This document shows positions 9,475-17,618 of a DNA stretch of 64,000 nt, one piece after another. The position numbers and the translations under genes were made by a program. The DNA is from Bacillus sp. ISL-41. Lineage in GTDB: Bacteria; Bacillota; Bacilli; Bacillales; Cytobacillaceae. The notes below the pieces were generated by a model. That model saw nothing but the letters and a program-made list of their open reading frames with translations, was not told the DNA's origin and did no database searches. Each line of letters begins with the position of its first letter. The first letter of the stretch is position 1. Where the stretch lies: contig NZ_JAGGQP010000019.1 of the NCBI RefSeq assembly GCF_018613235.1, positions 124,001-188,000 of the forward strand. Reading direction: 5' to 3'.

Positions 9475-10221
9475 ATGACAGGAAAGTTTGAAGGGAAGAC
9501 GGTCATCATAACCGGTGGGTCAAATGGGATTGGTAAAGGAATTGCCGAAGCATATGCAATTGAAAAGGCAAATGTATGTATTGCGGATATAGATGAAACA
9601 AAGGCGAAAGAATTAATTTCCAGGCTAAAAGAGTTGGGGGGACAAGCTGCCTTTTACAAAACAGATGTCAGAAAAGAAGAGGACCTTGTCAGCCTGGTGG
9701 ATCGTGTTTTAAATGATTTCGGGCAGATTGATATATTAATCAATAATGCCGGGGTATCAAGGTTCAAGCCTTTATTTAAGCTTACGACAGAGGAATGGGA
9801 AGATGTCGTATTCACGAATCTCAGAAGTGTATTCATTGGATCCCGTGAAGCTGCCCAAAGGATGAACGAAGGTGGACGAATTATCAATATTGCATCAACA
9901 AGGGCAACCATGTCTGAACCGAATTCCGAAGCTTATGCTTCCTCTAAAGGAGGAATTGTTGCATTGACACATGCCCTTGCCGCTTCGCTTCAAGAGAAAG
10001 GAATCACAGTCAACTCTATAAGTCCTGGCTGGATTCAGACAGAGGATTATGATGGATTACGTGAAAAAGACCATCTTCAGCATTGGTCCAATCGTGTCGG
10101 GAGGCCGGAGGATATAGCTAAAGCATGCCTCTATTTAGCTGACCCGGAGAACGATTTTATTAATGGCCAGGACCTTGTTATTGATGGAGGAATGACACGT
10201 AAAATGATCTATGAAGAGTAA
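9475..10221 (+). CDS. SDR-family NAD(P)-dependent oxidoreductase
   Basis: A 248-aa classical short-chain dehydrogenase. The cofactor motif TGGSNGIGKG is near residue 14, the structural NNAG motif near residue 89, and the catalytic tetrad is completed by Ser in NIASTRAT and the YASSK motif. An acidic residue after the second strand (IADID) suggests NAD preference. The ribosome binding site is AGGAGG. Substrate unknown; members of this group act on sugars, alcohols and 3-hydroxyacyl groups. No operon partner. Confidence 0.88.
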   Translation: MTGKFEGKTVIITGGSNGIGKGIAEAYAIEKANVCIADIDETKAKELISRLKELGGQAAFYKTDVRKEEDLVSLVDRVLNDFGQIDILINNAGVSRFKPLFKLTTEEWEDVVFTNLRSVFIGSREAAQRMNEGGRIINIASTRATMSEPNSEAYASSKGGIVALTHALAASLQEKGITVNSISPGWIQTEDYDGLREKDHLQHWSNRVGRPEDIAKACLYLADPENDFINGQDLVIDGGMTRKMIYEE

Positions 10222-10323
10222 AATAAATGAGAGGGAGTTGCTAAAATAATAGCGGCTCCCTTTCAAATTTGAATGTTTTTTTATAAAATAAGGGGAACGA
10301 GTATAGTATTTGGGAGAGAAATC

Positions 10324-11022
10324 ATGATGAAATACAGTAAAAAGAAACCCAAAAAGAAAAAGCAAGTGCAGAGAAACTTCAATTTGGCCATCTTATTGTT
10401 TGTAAGCTTCGTTGGTTTTTTTCTGCTTGATAGATTCCTGGATTTATATAATGATAATTTCAAAAAAATGAATGTAGGTGTGAATAGTTCAATCGGTGAA
10501 GTAGCCAAATATACTCCGATGATTGAGGAAGAATTGAAAAAAGTAGGATTGGACGATCACACTGTCACAGTCGCAGCTTTAATGATGCAGGAGAGCAGAG
10601 GGAAAGGCGGCGACCCAATGCAAGCTTCTGAATCAATGGGTTTGGCTCCTAATGCCATACAGGATCCGCAACAAAGCATTCAGCAAGGTGTAAAGTACTA
10701 TCAAAGTGTCGTGAATCATGGCAATAAAATGCAGGTGGATTTCCCGACTATCATCCAATCATACAATATGGGAATCGGCTATATTGATTTTGTAGCCAAA
10801 AACGGCGGGAAGCATAGCGAGGAGCTGGCAAAAAAGTTTTCCATGATCCAGGTAGAGAAGAATCCGCAAACCTATGATTGCGGCGGGGACAAGGACAATT
10901 TTCGCTATCCTTATTGCTATGGCGATTTCACTTATAGCACGAAGGTGGCGAAACATATGGAATCCATTACGGTGAGCATTCCAGCAAACTTAAGCGAGGC
11001 AAGTACGAAGCGTTCTTTTTAA
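10324..11022 (+). CDS. membrane-anchored lysozyme-like protein
   Basis: A 232-aa protein with a very basic N terminus (KKKPKKKKQ), one transmembrane helix (about residues 22-40) and an extracytoplasmic lysozyme-like domain. The domain has the glutamate-containing motif MMQESRGKGGDPMQASES and the SYNMGIGYIDF segment seen in CwlT-type muramidases. It is expected to cleave the peptidoglycan glycan strand. The ATG at 10324 has GGGAGAG five bases upstream. The domain is stand-alone here, without the NlpC/P60 peptidase domain of CwlT. Confidence 0.8.
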   Translation: MMKYSKKKPKKKKQVQRNFNLAILLFVSFVGFFLLDRFLDLYNDNFKKMNVGVNSSIGEVAKYTPMIEEELKKVGLDDHTVTVAALMMQESRGKGGDPMQASESMGLAPNAIQDPQQSIQQGVKYYQSVVNHGNKMQVDFPTIIQSYNMGIGYIDFVAKNGGKHSEELAKKFSMIQVEKNPQTYDCGGDKDNFRYPYCYGDFTYSTKVAKHMESITVSIPANLSEASTKRSF

Positions 11023-11043
11023 ATTCAGTGATATGACAACCAG

Positions 11044-11075
11044 AAAAACATCCAAATATTCGGGTGTTTTTTTTG
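11044..11075 (+). terminator. weak terminator
   Basis: AACATCC and GGGTGTT form an imperfect stem followed by eight T residues. Confidence 0.5.
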
Positions 11076-11172
11076 TTAAAGAAAATTTTCTGAATAAAGC
11101 AGGAAAAAAGAATGAACACGGTAAATATATTAGTAACAAATACCTATACTAATAATCAGGAGGTGTGTATAT

Positions 11173-11322
11173 ATGTTTGAATATGGAAAGGACATTCCAC
11201 TGGACGGCGCGGTTGTAAATCAAGCAGCAGAACAAGGAGCGGCCGAGGTTCAGGATATCACGGAAGGGGCTGTTTTCAGCTTCGACCATCGCAAGGACAT
11301 TCCATTGGACGGTGTAAAATAG
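11173..11322 (+). CDS. 49-aa peptide with a duplicated KDIPLDG motif
   Basis: A short gene with a strong GGAGGTG site 8 nt before the ATG and a perfect terminator right after its stop. The heptapeptide KDIPLDG occurs twice, at residues 6-12 near the N terminus and again within the last ten residues, each followed by a valine-containing tail. The two repeats frame an Ala/Glu-rich middle. There is no signal peptide or membrane segment, and the net charge is negative. No family was recognised. The duplication could mark a binding peptide or a multi-copy precursor; both ideas are speculative. Confidence 0.7.
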   Translation: MFEYGKDIPLDGAVVNQAAEQGAAEVQDITEGAVFSFDHRKDIPLDGVK

Positions 11323-11361
11323 ACCAGTAAAAAAAGCCTGAAAACAGGCTTTTTTTACTGG
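11322..11361. terminator. bidirectional terminator
   Basis: An 18-bp perfect stem (ACCAGTAAAAAAAGCCTG and its complement) with an AAAA loop. A and T runs on both sides let it serve the peptide gene and the convergent azoreductase gene. Confidence 0.9.
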
Positions 11362-11362
11362 T

Positions 11363-11998
11363 TCAAAATTGTTTAGCAAGCTCGTTTGCGCGCTGAATTG
11401 CTTGTTGTTTGATGTCCTGAGCTTTATCAGGCGTAGCTGCCATACCTTCAACCGCCAAGGTTTCAACATCAGTCACACCCATGAAGGCAAGAACTGCACG
11501 TAGGTAACGGTCCCCAAATTCCAAATCTTTTGCAGGACCCTCTGAGTACACTCCGCCTCGTGCCTGGATATGAAGGGCTTTTTTACCACCTAGCAAACCA
11601 ACAGGTCCTTCTGCAGTATACTTAAATGTTTTACCGGCTATTGCTATATTGTCAATGTAAGCTTTCATTTTTGGAGGGAAACTGAAATTCCATAGTGGAG
11701 TCGCAAAGATGTACTTATCCCCTGCGATGAATTGGTCTGTCAGTTGATTAATCGAGCTGACTTTTTGTTTTTCATCATCGCTAAGCTGTTCGAAAGCCGA
11801 ACCTTGCTGTAATTTGCCCCAGCCGCTGAAAACATCTGTATCAATAAATGGTATGTCCATTTTATAAAGGTCCAATCTGATGACCTCATCTTCAGGATTG
11901 TTTTCACGATAGGCTTTAATGAACTCCTCACCAACCGATAAACTGAACGATTCCTCAACCGGCTTTGGATTTGCTGTAATGTAAAGTACTGTTGCCAT
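11363..11998 (-). CDS. azoR: FMN-dependent NADH:quinone oxidoreductase/azoreductase
   Basis: A 211-aa flavodoxin-like protein of the AcpD/AzoR family. FMN is bound by the N-terminal phosphate loop ([14 protein letters not shown]), the [16 protein letters not shown] segment and the RGG(V)Y motif. It reduces quinones and azo dyes with NADH and protects against thiol and quinone stress. The ribosome binding site is AAAGGATG. Bacillus genomes usually have two paralogues (azoR1, azoR2); the sequence does not settle which this is. Confidence 0.9.
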   Translation of the reverse strand: MATVLYITANPKPVEESFSLSVGEEFIKAYRENNPEDEVIRLDLYKMDIPFIDTDVFSGWGKLQQGSAFEQLSDDEKQKVSSINQLTDQFIAGDKYIFATPLWNFSFPPKMKAYIDNIAIAGKTFKYTAEGPVGLLGGKKALHIQARGGVYSEGPAKDLEFGDRYLRAVLAFMGVTDVETLAVEGMAATPDKAQDIKQQAIQRANELAKQF

Positions 11999-12148
11999 GC
12001 ATAGTCATCCTTTCTCTTTCTGATTAACATTGATATATTCCCCTCATTCGAAGCGAGTATTCCATTTTTAATTAAAAAACTGTAAAACCTCGTAATTCGT
12101 GACAACGGAACAGGTGAAAATTATAATAAAAAGTGAGAAAGTTTTGAA

Positions 12149-12214
12149 TTCGACATAATTAGTGGATTTTTTCGGCATCTTTAGACAAACGCTGAATGAA
12201 CGTTTTCTTATAAT
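12149..12214 (+). promoter_or_regulatory. sirA promoter region with two Spo0A boxes
   Basis: TTCGACA at 12149-12155 and TTCGGCA at 12171-12177 are, on the opposite strand, TGTCGAA and TGCCGAA, both fitting the 0A box TGNCGAA and lying 22 bp (two helical turns) apart. A -10 TATAAT is at 12209-12214 with a TAGACA -35-like element 21 bp upstream, the wide spacing seen in Spo0A-activated sigma-A promoters such as spoIIG. B. subtilis sirA is known to be induced by Spo0A~P. Confidence 0.6.
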
Positions 12215-12249
12215 ATAGACAAAAGCTTGTCTGCAGAGGAGGGGATCAT

Positions 12250-12690
12250 GTGAGATCCTACCAGCTATATCTAATAGAAGATGAATTTGCCTCCCATTAT
12301 TTCGGAAGAGAACGGATGTTTTATCAATTGTTTTTGGAATATAGTCAAGCAAACGATGCCCTGAAATCTATCATTGCCAAGCAAGTTAAATTCGTTACGA
12401 AATCCATTCCTGTGCTTCGCATTCATCAACTCCTTCATCAACAGCTTTCGAAGGCTAAAGGATTTCATGTTGAGAACGGCATATACATTTATGAAAACAA
12501 CTCAAATAACAGTTCAGCCACACTTACAGTCCATGAGAGGTGGCTAGAGTTAGATTCCCATGGGCAAGTAGATGCGGAGACTGTCTTTTTTGAAATACTC
12601 CGGAAATGTGAATCATCTTTCCTTGCCATCGACCTTGAATCAAATAAGTATGGTTGGCTGAAGCCGATTAAAGAACGAAAATATGTATAG
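12250..12690 (+). CDS. sirA: sporulation inhibitor of replication SirA
   Basis: A 146-aa SirA (YneE) protein, which binds domain I of DnaA and blocks new replication rounds once sporulation begins. The N-terminal YLIEDEFASHYFGRE and the C-terminal YGWLKPIKERKYV segments are characteristic of the family. The start is the GTG at 12250 behind GAGGAGGGG; the ATG three bases earlier meets a stop at once. It lies upstream of yneF as in B. subtilis. Confidence 0.92.
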   Translation: MRSYQLYLIEDEFASHYFGRERMFYQLFLEYSQANDALKSIIAKQVKFVTKSIPVLRIHQLLHQQLSKAKGFHVENGIYIYENNSNNSSATLTVHERWLELDSHGQVDAETVFFEILRKCESSFLAIDLESNKYGWLKPIKERKYV

Positions 12691-12848
12691 TGAAGGCAGA
12701 TGCAACAATTGGTGATTCCATTCAGAGCTGATGAATGCAAAAAGTTTTGAAATTGAATTGATTTAATAGAGAAAAAAACCTGCAGATATTGTATAATAGC
12801 TGTTGGTTTAGTACACTGTATGTTAGACAACATGAAGGAGGAAGTTTT

Positions 12849-13064
12849 ATGTGGGATCTAATTCTAGTTGGTATACTGGCATTAGTTGTCGGTGTAGCGC
12901 TAGGATTTTTCATTGCTCGTAAATACATGGAGAGCTACTTAAAGAAAAATCCGCCAATCAACGAACAAATGCTTAAAATGATGATGATGCAGATGGGTAT
13001 GAAACCATCCCAGAAGAAAATCAATCAAATGATGTCAGCAATGAACAAGCAGACAGGAAAATAA
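12849..13064 (+). CDS. yneF: YneF, small membrane protein
   Basis: A 71-aa UPF0154 protein: one N-terminal transmembrane helix (about residues 3-24) ending in [17 protein letters not shown], then a methionine-rich cytoplasmic tail ([17 protein letters not shown]). The start at 12849 follows AAGGAGG by 7 nt. It keeps its B. subtilis position after sirA and has its own terminator. Function unknown. Confidence 0.93.
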   Translation: MWDLILVGILALVVGVALGFFIARKYMESYLKKNPPINEQMLKMMMMQMGMKPSQKKINQMMSAMNKQTGK

Positions 13065-13072
13065 AAAAGGAC

Positions 13073-13111
13073 AAGCACTCATTCATTCTAATGATGGGTG
13101 CTTTTCTTTTT
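13073..13111 (+). terminator. yneF terminator
   Basis: AAGCACTCATTCATT pairs with AATGATGGGTGCTT, with minor bulges, and is followed by TTCTTTTT. Confidence 0.75.
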
Positions 13112-13124
13112 GTAGTATTCAATT

Positions 13125-13400
13125 AAGGACATTTTAGTGTTGAAGAGATCAAAATGTCTAAGAAAAGGGATTTAATAGACATTTTGAAGCGTGAGAGGGA
13201 CCGCAATGTCTAAGAAGAGGTCTTTATTAGACATTTTGAAGCGTAAGAGGAGTCGATATGTCTAAGAAAAGGGATTTAATAGACATTTTGTAGTGAGAGA
13301 GGGATCGAAATGTCTAAGAAGATGGATTTAATAGACATTTTAAAGTATTGAAGAAATCGAAATGTCCAAGAAGAGGGTTTATAAACACTTTGAAGCATAG
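13125..13400 (+). repeat. array A: 52-bp tandem hairpin repeat, about 5.5 units
   Basis: Left arms (AATGTCT or variants) start at 13153, 13205, 13257, 13309 and 13361, an exact 52-bp period. Each unit is TGTCTAAGAAA, a 5-nt loop, then TTTAATAGACA (27 nt), followed by a 25-nt purine-rich spacer such as TTTTGAAGCGTGAGAGGGA plus six bases. A half unit precedes the first arm and the last unit is degenerate. The array fills the space between the yneF terminator and the next gene; no protein-coding gene is present. It shares unit sequence and orientation with array B at 52.2-52.7 kb. Confidence 0.95.
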
Positions 13401-13472
13401 GAATAATCAAAAAGGCTTAGATAGAACATAATGTGATGTTTCAAACTCATCTGCTACTAATAAAATGTCTGC

Positions 13473-13505
13473 AAAAAAACAACGCCTGAAAGTGGCGTTA
13501 TTTTT
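13473..13505 (-). terminator. terminator of the 53-aa gene
   Basis: On the minus strand AACGCC-ACTTTCA-GGCGTT is followed by seven T residues, overlapping the stop codon. Confidence 0.8.
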
Positions 13506-13659
13506 GTTTGTCTGATTTGTCCTCGGCTTTATTTTTAGCACCTTGCTGAAATATTGAATCGAAAAATTCGTCTGCTGTTTCCATTACACCGCCGTGAAGC
13601 TGACCGTCCGACCCGACTTTGTTTTTATCACCTTTAACTGGATTATGGATTCTTACCAT
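13498..13659 (-). CDS. 53-aa hypothetical protein
   Basis: A short hydrophilic protein with an AGGAGGTG site 8 nt before the ATG. It has a glycine-rich N-terminal half (KGDKNKVGSDGQLHGGV) and a charged C-terminal helix (ETADEFFDSIF). No signal or membrane segment. The strong ribosome binding site, well-placed terminator and normal codon use support a real gene. No family recognised; size and composition resemble small sporulation-associated proteins but this is not demonstrated. Confidence 0.7.
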   Translation of the reverse strand: MVRIHNPVKGDKNKVGSDGQLHGGVMETADEFFDSIFQQGAKNKAEDKSDKQK

Positions 13660-13798
13660 TGTAAGCTCACCTCCTATTATTAGGCTTTGTCATCCTGGTC
13701 CAAAATAACCGGCTTGAAGCATTTGTTAAACTATGGCAGGACATCTATCGGCCAATACAGAATATGAATCCTAAGTAATTTAAAAAGGGGATCATTTT

Positions 13799-14254
13799 AT
13801 GTACCAATATTTCAAAGGACTTGTTATACGTGAAGGCACGGAAGGAATATCAGCGGAAAAGGTCGAGAAGCTTTTTGAAGATGCGGGCTGGGCCCGTAAC
13901 ACCCAAGATTGGCAAAAGGAAAAGTTTTCGCTGATATTCAAAAATTCAACCTGGGCATTTACGGTGTGGGATCAAAATGAAATGGTCGGAATGGTCAGGG
14001 TCATCTCTGATCAGATTATGGCAGCGAATATTATGGACCTGGCAGTTTTATCAGGATATCGTGGAAAAGGGATTGGCCAGAAGCTCGTGCAGCTTTGCGT
14101 CCAAAAGCTCCCACATGGAGACTGGTTTGCACATACTTCTGCCAACAATTTTAGCTTCTATGAAAAATGCGGTTTCGAGGTCAAGGATCTTTCGCAAAAT
14201 GGTACATGCGCGTATTATGGGTATATTCAGGCCCGGAAAGATGGACATAGATAG
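13799..14254 (+). CDS. GNAT-family N-acetyltransferase
   Basis: A 151-aa acetyltransferase. The acetyl-CoA pyrophosphate loop is GYRGKGIGQKL, preceded by the beta-4 strand IMDLAVLSG, and the C-terminal FYEKCGFEV is typical of the fold. Substrate unknown. The ribosome binding site is AGGGG. It is followed by the remains of a DUF2750 gene. Confidence 0.87.
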   Translation: MYQYFKGLVIREGTEGISAEKVEKLFEDAGWARNTQDWQKEKFSLIFKNSTWAFTVWDQNEMVGMVRVISDQIMAANIMDLAVLSGYRGKGIGQKLVQLCVQKLPHGDWFAHTSANNFSFYEKCGFEVKDLSQNGTCAYYGYIQARKDGHR

Positions 14255-14275
14255 GAGTGCTGTAATAGAATCAAC

Positions 14276-14636
14276 ATGGATTTGAGACAGCCATCAAGCA
14301 GCGGCTGCGATAAGGTATGAAAACTTCATAAAAAAGCTGCAGATTATGAAGAAGTATGGGGGCAGTATAACGATGGCTGGGCAACTGCTGAAGATGACAA
14401 GGGTAATGTTTTGATCCCGTTTTACCCTAATGAAAAGTTCGCAGAAACATTTACTAAATATGAATGGGAAGGCTTTATAGCAAAAAAATGAATTGGATTA
14501 CTGCCTCGAGAACTGGCTTCCAGGGATAAAGTCAGACGGGGTAAAGCCTTCCATTTTCCCAACCGACACAGATTCCGCAGTAATGGCTGTGGACACATTG
14601 CTCAAAGACCTGGAAGCAGAGCTGGAGAATTATTGA
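14276..14636 (+). pseudogene. disrupted DUF2750 gene
   Basis: Piecing frames together gives a DUF2750-like protein: IRYENFIKK, then AADYEEVWGQYNDGWATAEDD, GNVLIPFYPNEKFAETF (separate stretches), and ELDYCLENWLPGIKSDG to the stop at 14634-14636. At least two frame changes are needed at runs of six and seven A residues (near 14330 and 14488), and probably two more near the start, where a T-run and a G-run appear one base short. Either a decayed gene or homopolymer errors in the assembly. Confidence 0.75.
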
Positions 14637-14725
14637 TTTAATAATCCAAATATAAACCATATCCAAAGTATACCCAATGTGGTATAATCGGGACATCTTG
14701 ATTTAAGGAAGAGAGAGCTGAAAAA

Positions 14726-16021
14726 ATGTCACGTCAATCTGAAAGTGCAGCGGCTGCGGAAAATCAACCCGACTGGCTGCAAGATTATGTAGAATCACCT
14801 GAAAAACAAAAAGCTTTATATAAAAGAACATTACTGATAGTTGTTCTGTCCCAGATTTTTGGCGGAGCTGGTCTTGCAGCCGGGATAACGGTAGGGGCAT
14901 TGTTGGCAAAAGAAATGCTTGGCACTGATAGTGTGGCTGGTCTGCCGATAGCGCTCTTTACTTTAGGTTCTGCAGGAGCAGCTCTCATTATCGGGCGCCT
15001 TTCACAGCGTTATGGCAGGCGTGCGGGCCTGGCTTCAGGATTTTTAACTGGCGGAATTGGCGCGATTGGTGTAATCATTGCTGCAGTAACGAATAATATC
15101 TTTCTGTTATTTGCGTCACTTTTGATTTATGGTGCCGGCAGTGCGACAAATTTACAGGCGCGTTATGCAGGGACAGACCTGGCCAGTTCAAAACAACGTG
15201 CAACAGCGGTCAGTATTGCAATGGTCTCCACAACGTTTGGAGCTGTAGCTGGTCCTAACCTTGTTGAGGTAATGGGAGAGTTTGCAACATCTGTAGGTGT
15301 TCCGGCGTTGTCGGGACCATTTATTCTCGCAGCGGCAGCCTATATCGTTGCTGGATTGATACTATTGTTTTTCCTTCGTCCCGATCCGTTTGTGGTAGCA
15401 AGGGCCATAGCTTTGGCGGAACAAAAAGCTAAAACCAGTTCCCCTGATTATGTCGAGGAAGAACTTGTTACCGATAAACGAGGAATCGGAGTGGCGGCTC
15501 TAATCATGGTCCTCACCCAAATGGTGATGGTAGCGATTATGACGATGACTCCTGTGCATATGGGCAGCCATGGACATGGTTTAAGCGCGGTTGGTATGGT
15601 AATTGGTTTCCACATTGGTGCAATGTATCTGCCTTCTTTATTGACTGGTGTACTTGTTGATAAAATCGGGCGTGCAACGATGGCGGTCGCTTCCGGAGTT
15701 ACACTGCTGGCTTCCGGGATTATGGCTGCTGTTGCTCCGGGTGAATCTATGTTTTGGATCACATTAGCACTCATTCTCCTCGGTCTAGGCTGGAACTTTG
15801 GCCTGATCAGCGGAACAGCTCTACTTGTCGATGCCACAAATCCGACAAATCGCGCAAAAATGCAAGGAACAGTTGATGTAATGGTCGCGTTGTCGGGAGC
15901 CTCAGGCGGAATGCTATCAGGCATGGTTGTGGCTAATTCAAGCTTTGCCTTCCTTTCGCTTGCAGGTGGAGTACTTTCCTTAGTGTTAATACCATTTGTA
16001 ATATGGACAAATAAAAAGTAA
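14726..16021 (+). CDS. MFS transporter
   Basis: A 431-aa major facilitator protein with about 35 cytoplasmic residues and then 12 predicted membrane helices in two halves. The motif-A loop between helices 2 and 3 reads GRLSQRYGRRAGL, and the equivalent in the second half is GVLVDKIGRATM. It probably exports a drug or metabolite by proton antiport, but no subfamily was recognised. Monocistronic, ribosome binding site GAGAGAG, terminator downstream. Confidence 0.85.
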   Translation: MSRQSESAAAAENQPDWLQDYVESPEKQKALYKRTLLIVVLSQIFGGAGLAAGITVGALLAKEMLGTDSVAGLPIALFTLGSAGAALIIGRLSQRYGRRAGLASGFLTGGIGAIGVIIAAVTNNIFLLFASLLIYGAGSATNLQARYAGTDLASSKQRATAVSIAMVSTTFGAVAGPNLVEVMGEFATSVGVPALSGPFILAAAAYIVAGLILLFFLRPDPFVVARAIALAEQKAKTSSPDYVEEELVTDKRGIGVAALIMVLTQMVMVAIMTMTPVHMGSHGHGLSAVGMVIGFHIGAMYLPSLLTGVLVDKIGRATMAVASGVTLLASGIMAAVAPGESMFWITLALILLGLGWNFGLISGTALLVDATNPTNRAKMQGTVDVMVALSGASGGMLSGMVVANSSFAFLSLAGGVLSLVLIPFVIWTNKK

Positions 16022-16029
16022 TTATTTTT

Positions 16030-16066
16030 TCTTTTGGGTCTGGATGTTTCCAGGCTTTTTTTATTT
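16030..16066 (+). terminator. terminator of the MFS gene
   Basis: GTCTGG and CCAGGC pair around ATGTTT and are followed by TTTTTTTATTT. Confidence 0.7.
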
Positions 16067-16139
16067 GGACATTTAAAGGTTTTTCCAGTTTCTTTATCGA
16101 AATGTTCTTGATGAAAAATTTAAGAAAGAGATGAACAAG

Positions 16140-16781
16140 ATGAGAAAATTAGTGCTTTTGAGTGATCTTAGAAATATAAATCCAGCTTTAATTAGCAAAA
16201 TCAAAAATGTAACTGGCGGCCAGGCTCTTAGGCTTGCTTATATCCCTTCACGAACAGATAAAAAAAGATGGTATTTTGAAAAAGCCCAGCCAGAGTTTTC
16301 GGAATTGGGTATTACTGACTTCTTTTATTTTGACGTAGACGAAGACTTCGAATCATCACAGCTGGAGGAGTTTACAAGCTGTGACGCCATTTTTCTGTCA
16401 GGGGGAAATACCTATCAATTATTGAAAAACCTGAAGGAACGCAACATTGTAAAATATATCAAAAAAATGGTGAACGAGGGGAAACCTTTAATCGGTGTTA
16501 GTGCGGGCAGCATCATCATGTCCCAATCCATCAAGATTGCCGCATTCCATGATGAAAATGAAGTCCAGTTAAAAGATTTAAGCGGGTTAGGAGTGGTGGA
16601 TTTTGAGTTTATGCCCCATTGGAACAGAGAAAGAGATCAGCTGGATAAGCTTTTAAAATATTCCCTGTTTCAGGAAGAAAGCATTTTTACCTGTCATGAT
16701 GGCGAAGGAATAGTTATTGAGGGTGATGAAATTGAGTTTTATGGAGATATAAAGGAGATAAGAAAAGGTGCGTTGCTATAA
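16140..16781 (+). CDS. peptidase E-like protein (S51 family)
   Basis: A 213-aa protein of the class I glutamine amidotransferase-like fold. The nucleophile elbow GVSAGS holds the catalytic serine, and the upstream FLSGGNTYQLL loop is typical of dipeptidase E, which cleaves Asp-X dipeptides. The C-terminal histidines (MPHWNR, CHDGEG) are in the expected places. The ATG at 16140 is preferred over the one at 16131, which abuts the AAAGAG site. It ends 30 bp before repeat array C. Confidence 0.8.
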   Translation: MRKLVLLSDLRNINPALISKIKNVTGGQALRLAYIPSRTDKKRWYFEKAQPEFSELGITDFFYFDVDEDFESSQLEEFTSCDAIFLSGGNTYQLLKNLKERNIVKYIKKMVNEGKPLIGVSAGSIIMSQSIKIAAFHDENEVQLKDLSGLGVVDFEFMPHWNRERDQLDKLLKYSLFQEESIFTCHDGEGIVIEGDEIEFYGDIKEIRKGALL

Positions 16782-16811
16782 ATTCAGAAAGGGGTATGCC
16801 ATTCAATCCTC

Positions 16812-17080
16812 TAAAGGACAAACAGAAGGCGGAACCGGGTAAAAGTGTCCGATAGAAGAGCTCTATCGGACAAACAGAAGGCGGAACGCAAGAAAAGTGT
16901 CCGATAGAAGGGCTCTAACGGACAAACGGAAGACGGAACGCAAGAAAAGTGTCCGATAGAAGGGCTCTATCGGACAAACGGAAGGCGAAACGCAAGAAAA
17001 GTGACCGAAAGAATAGCTCTATCGGTCAAACGGAAGGCAGAACACAAGAAAAGTGTCCGAAAGGAGTCTATTCTATAAGA
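16812..17080 (+). repeat. array C: 52-bp tandem hairpin repeat, about 5.5 units
   Basis: TGTCC-type left arms start at 16846, 16898, 16950, 17002 and 17054, again exactly 52 bp apart, preceded by an in-phase half unit. The unit is TGTCCGATAGA, loop AGGGC, TCTATCGGACA: a perfect 11-bp stem. The 25-nt spacer reads AACGGAAGGCGGAACGCAAG plus AAAAG. In the unit at 17002 both tips changed together (TGACC and GGTCA), a compensated substitution. The last unit runs into the end of the convergent response regulator gene. Confidence 0.95.
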
Positions 17081-17426
17081 GCCCTTTTAACTTCGAAACG
17101 ACATCCTTTGGGCTGAATGGCTTCAAGATGTATTCGCTGGCCCCTAATTCTGATCCTCGTTTAAGGTCACTAGCTTCCCCTTTAGCAGAAAGCATGATGA
17201 CGGGTGTGTCTTTGGTTTTCCTGATTTCCTCTAATACTGAAAAACCATCCCTTCCAGGCATTAAAATGTCCAGTATAATGACATCAAATGAATGCTGTAA
17301 AGCTTTCTCCAAAGCTTCTTCCCCATTGTCTGCAACTTCAACGACAAACGCTTCTCTTTCTAAATACATCTTTAATAAATGGCTAATTCTTTGTTCATCC
17401 TCAGCAACTAGCACTCTCTTTCCCAT
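17073..17426 (-). CDS. stand-alone response regulator receiver domain
   Basis: A 117-aa CheY-like receiver. The phosphoacceptor is Asp53 in VIILDILMPGRDG, with the acidic pocket EDE near residue 10, the conserved Ser of MLSAKG and Lys of ILKPF. There is no output domain, although the sequence resembles the receiver of OmpR-type regulators. Its stop codon lies inside the last degenerate unit of array C, so the repeat may have replaced an output domain. The ribosome binding site is GGGGGAAG. No histidine kinase is adjacent. Confidence 0.85.
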   Translation of the reverse strand: MGKRVLVAEDEQRISHLLKMYLEREAFVVEVADNGEEALEKALQHSFDVIILDILMPGRDGFSVLEEIRKTKDTPVIMLSAKGEASDLKRGSELGASEYILKPFSPKDVVSKLKGLL

Positions 17427-17555
17427 GTCTTCCCCCTGAAAAATCTTTGTTTATTGTAAGTATACACTATTGCTAAGTTGTTTTCTTCACTGGTGAGGGA
17501 AATTAATCACGGTAAAAAAATTGATTTTGCAAAATGAACGTGATAATATGTGACC

Positions 17556-17595
17556 TATAATAATTTAATTCATACTATACATATAGGAATTATAA
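17556..17595 (+). promoter_or_regulatory. candidate promoter and CymR-like half site of the yrrT operon
   Basis: A TATAAT is at 17556-17561. Downstream, ATAGGAAT (17584-17591) matches the right half of the CymR consensus (ATNGGAAT), with a poorly conserved left half in ATTCATACTAT. The B. subtilis yrrT operon is CymR-controlled, which makes the site plausible, but the palindrome is imperfect. Confidence 0.3.
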
Positions 17596-17618
17596 AAATT
17601 AAATCGGAGTGAATGAAA

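Noticed and set aside
13125-13400. CRISPR array (regular repeats)
   Set aside because: The whole 52-bp unit is repeated, including the part that would be a spacer, and there are no cas genes.
15448-15924. 158-codon minus-strand frame inside the MFS gene
   Set aside because: It is antisense to a clear transporter gene and its product has no sensible composition.
17556-17595. S-box (SAM) riboswitch before yrrT
   Set aside because: The leader is too short and lacks the SAM-aptamer core.
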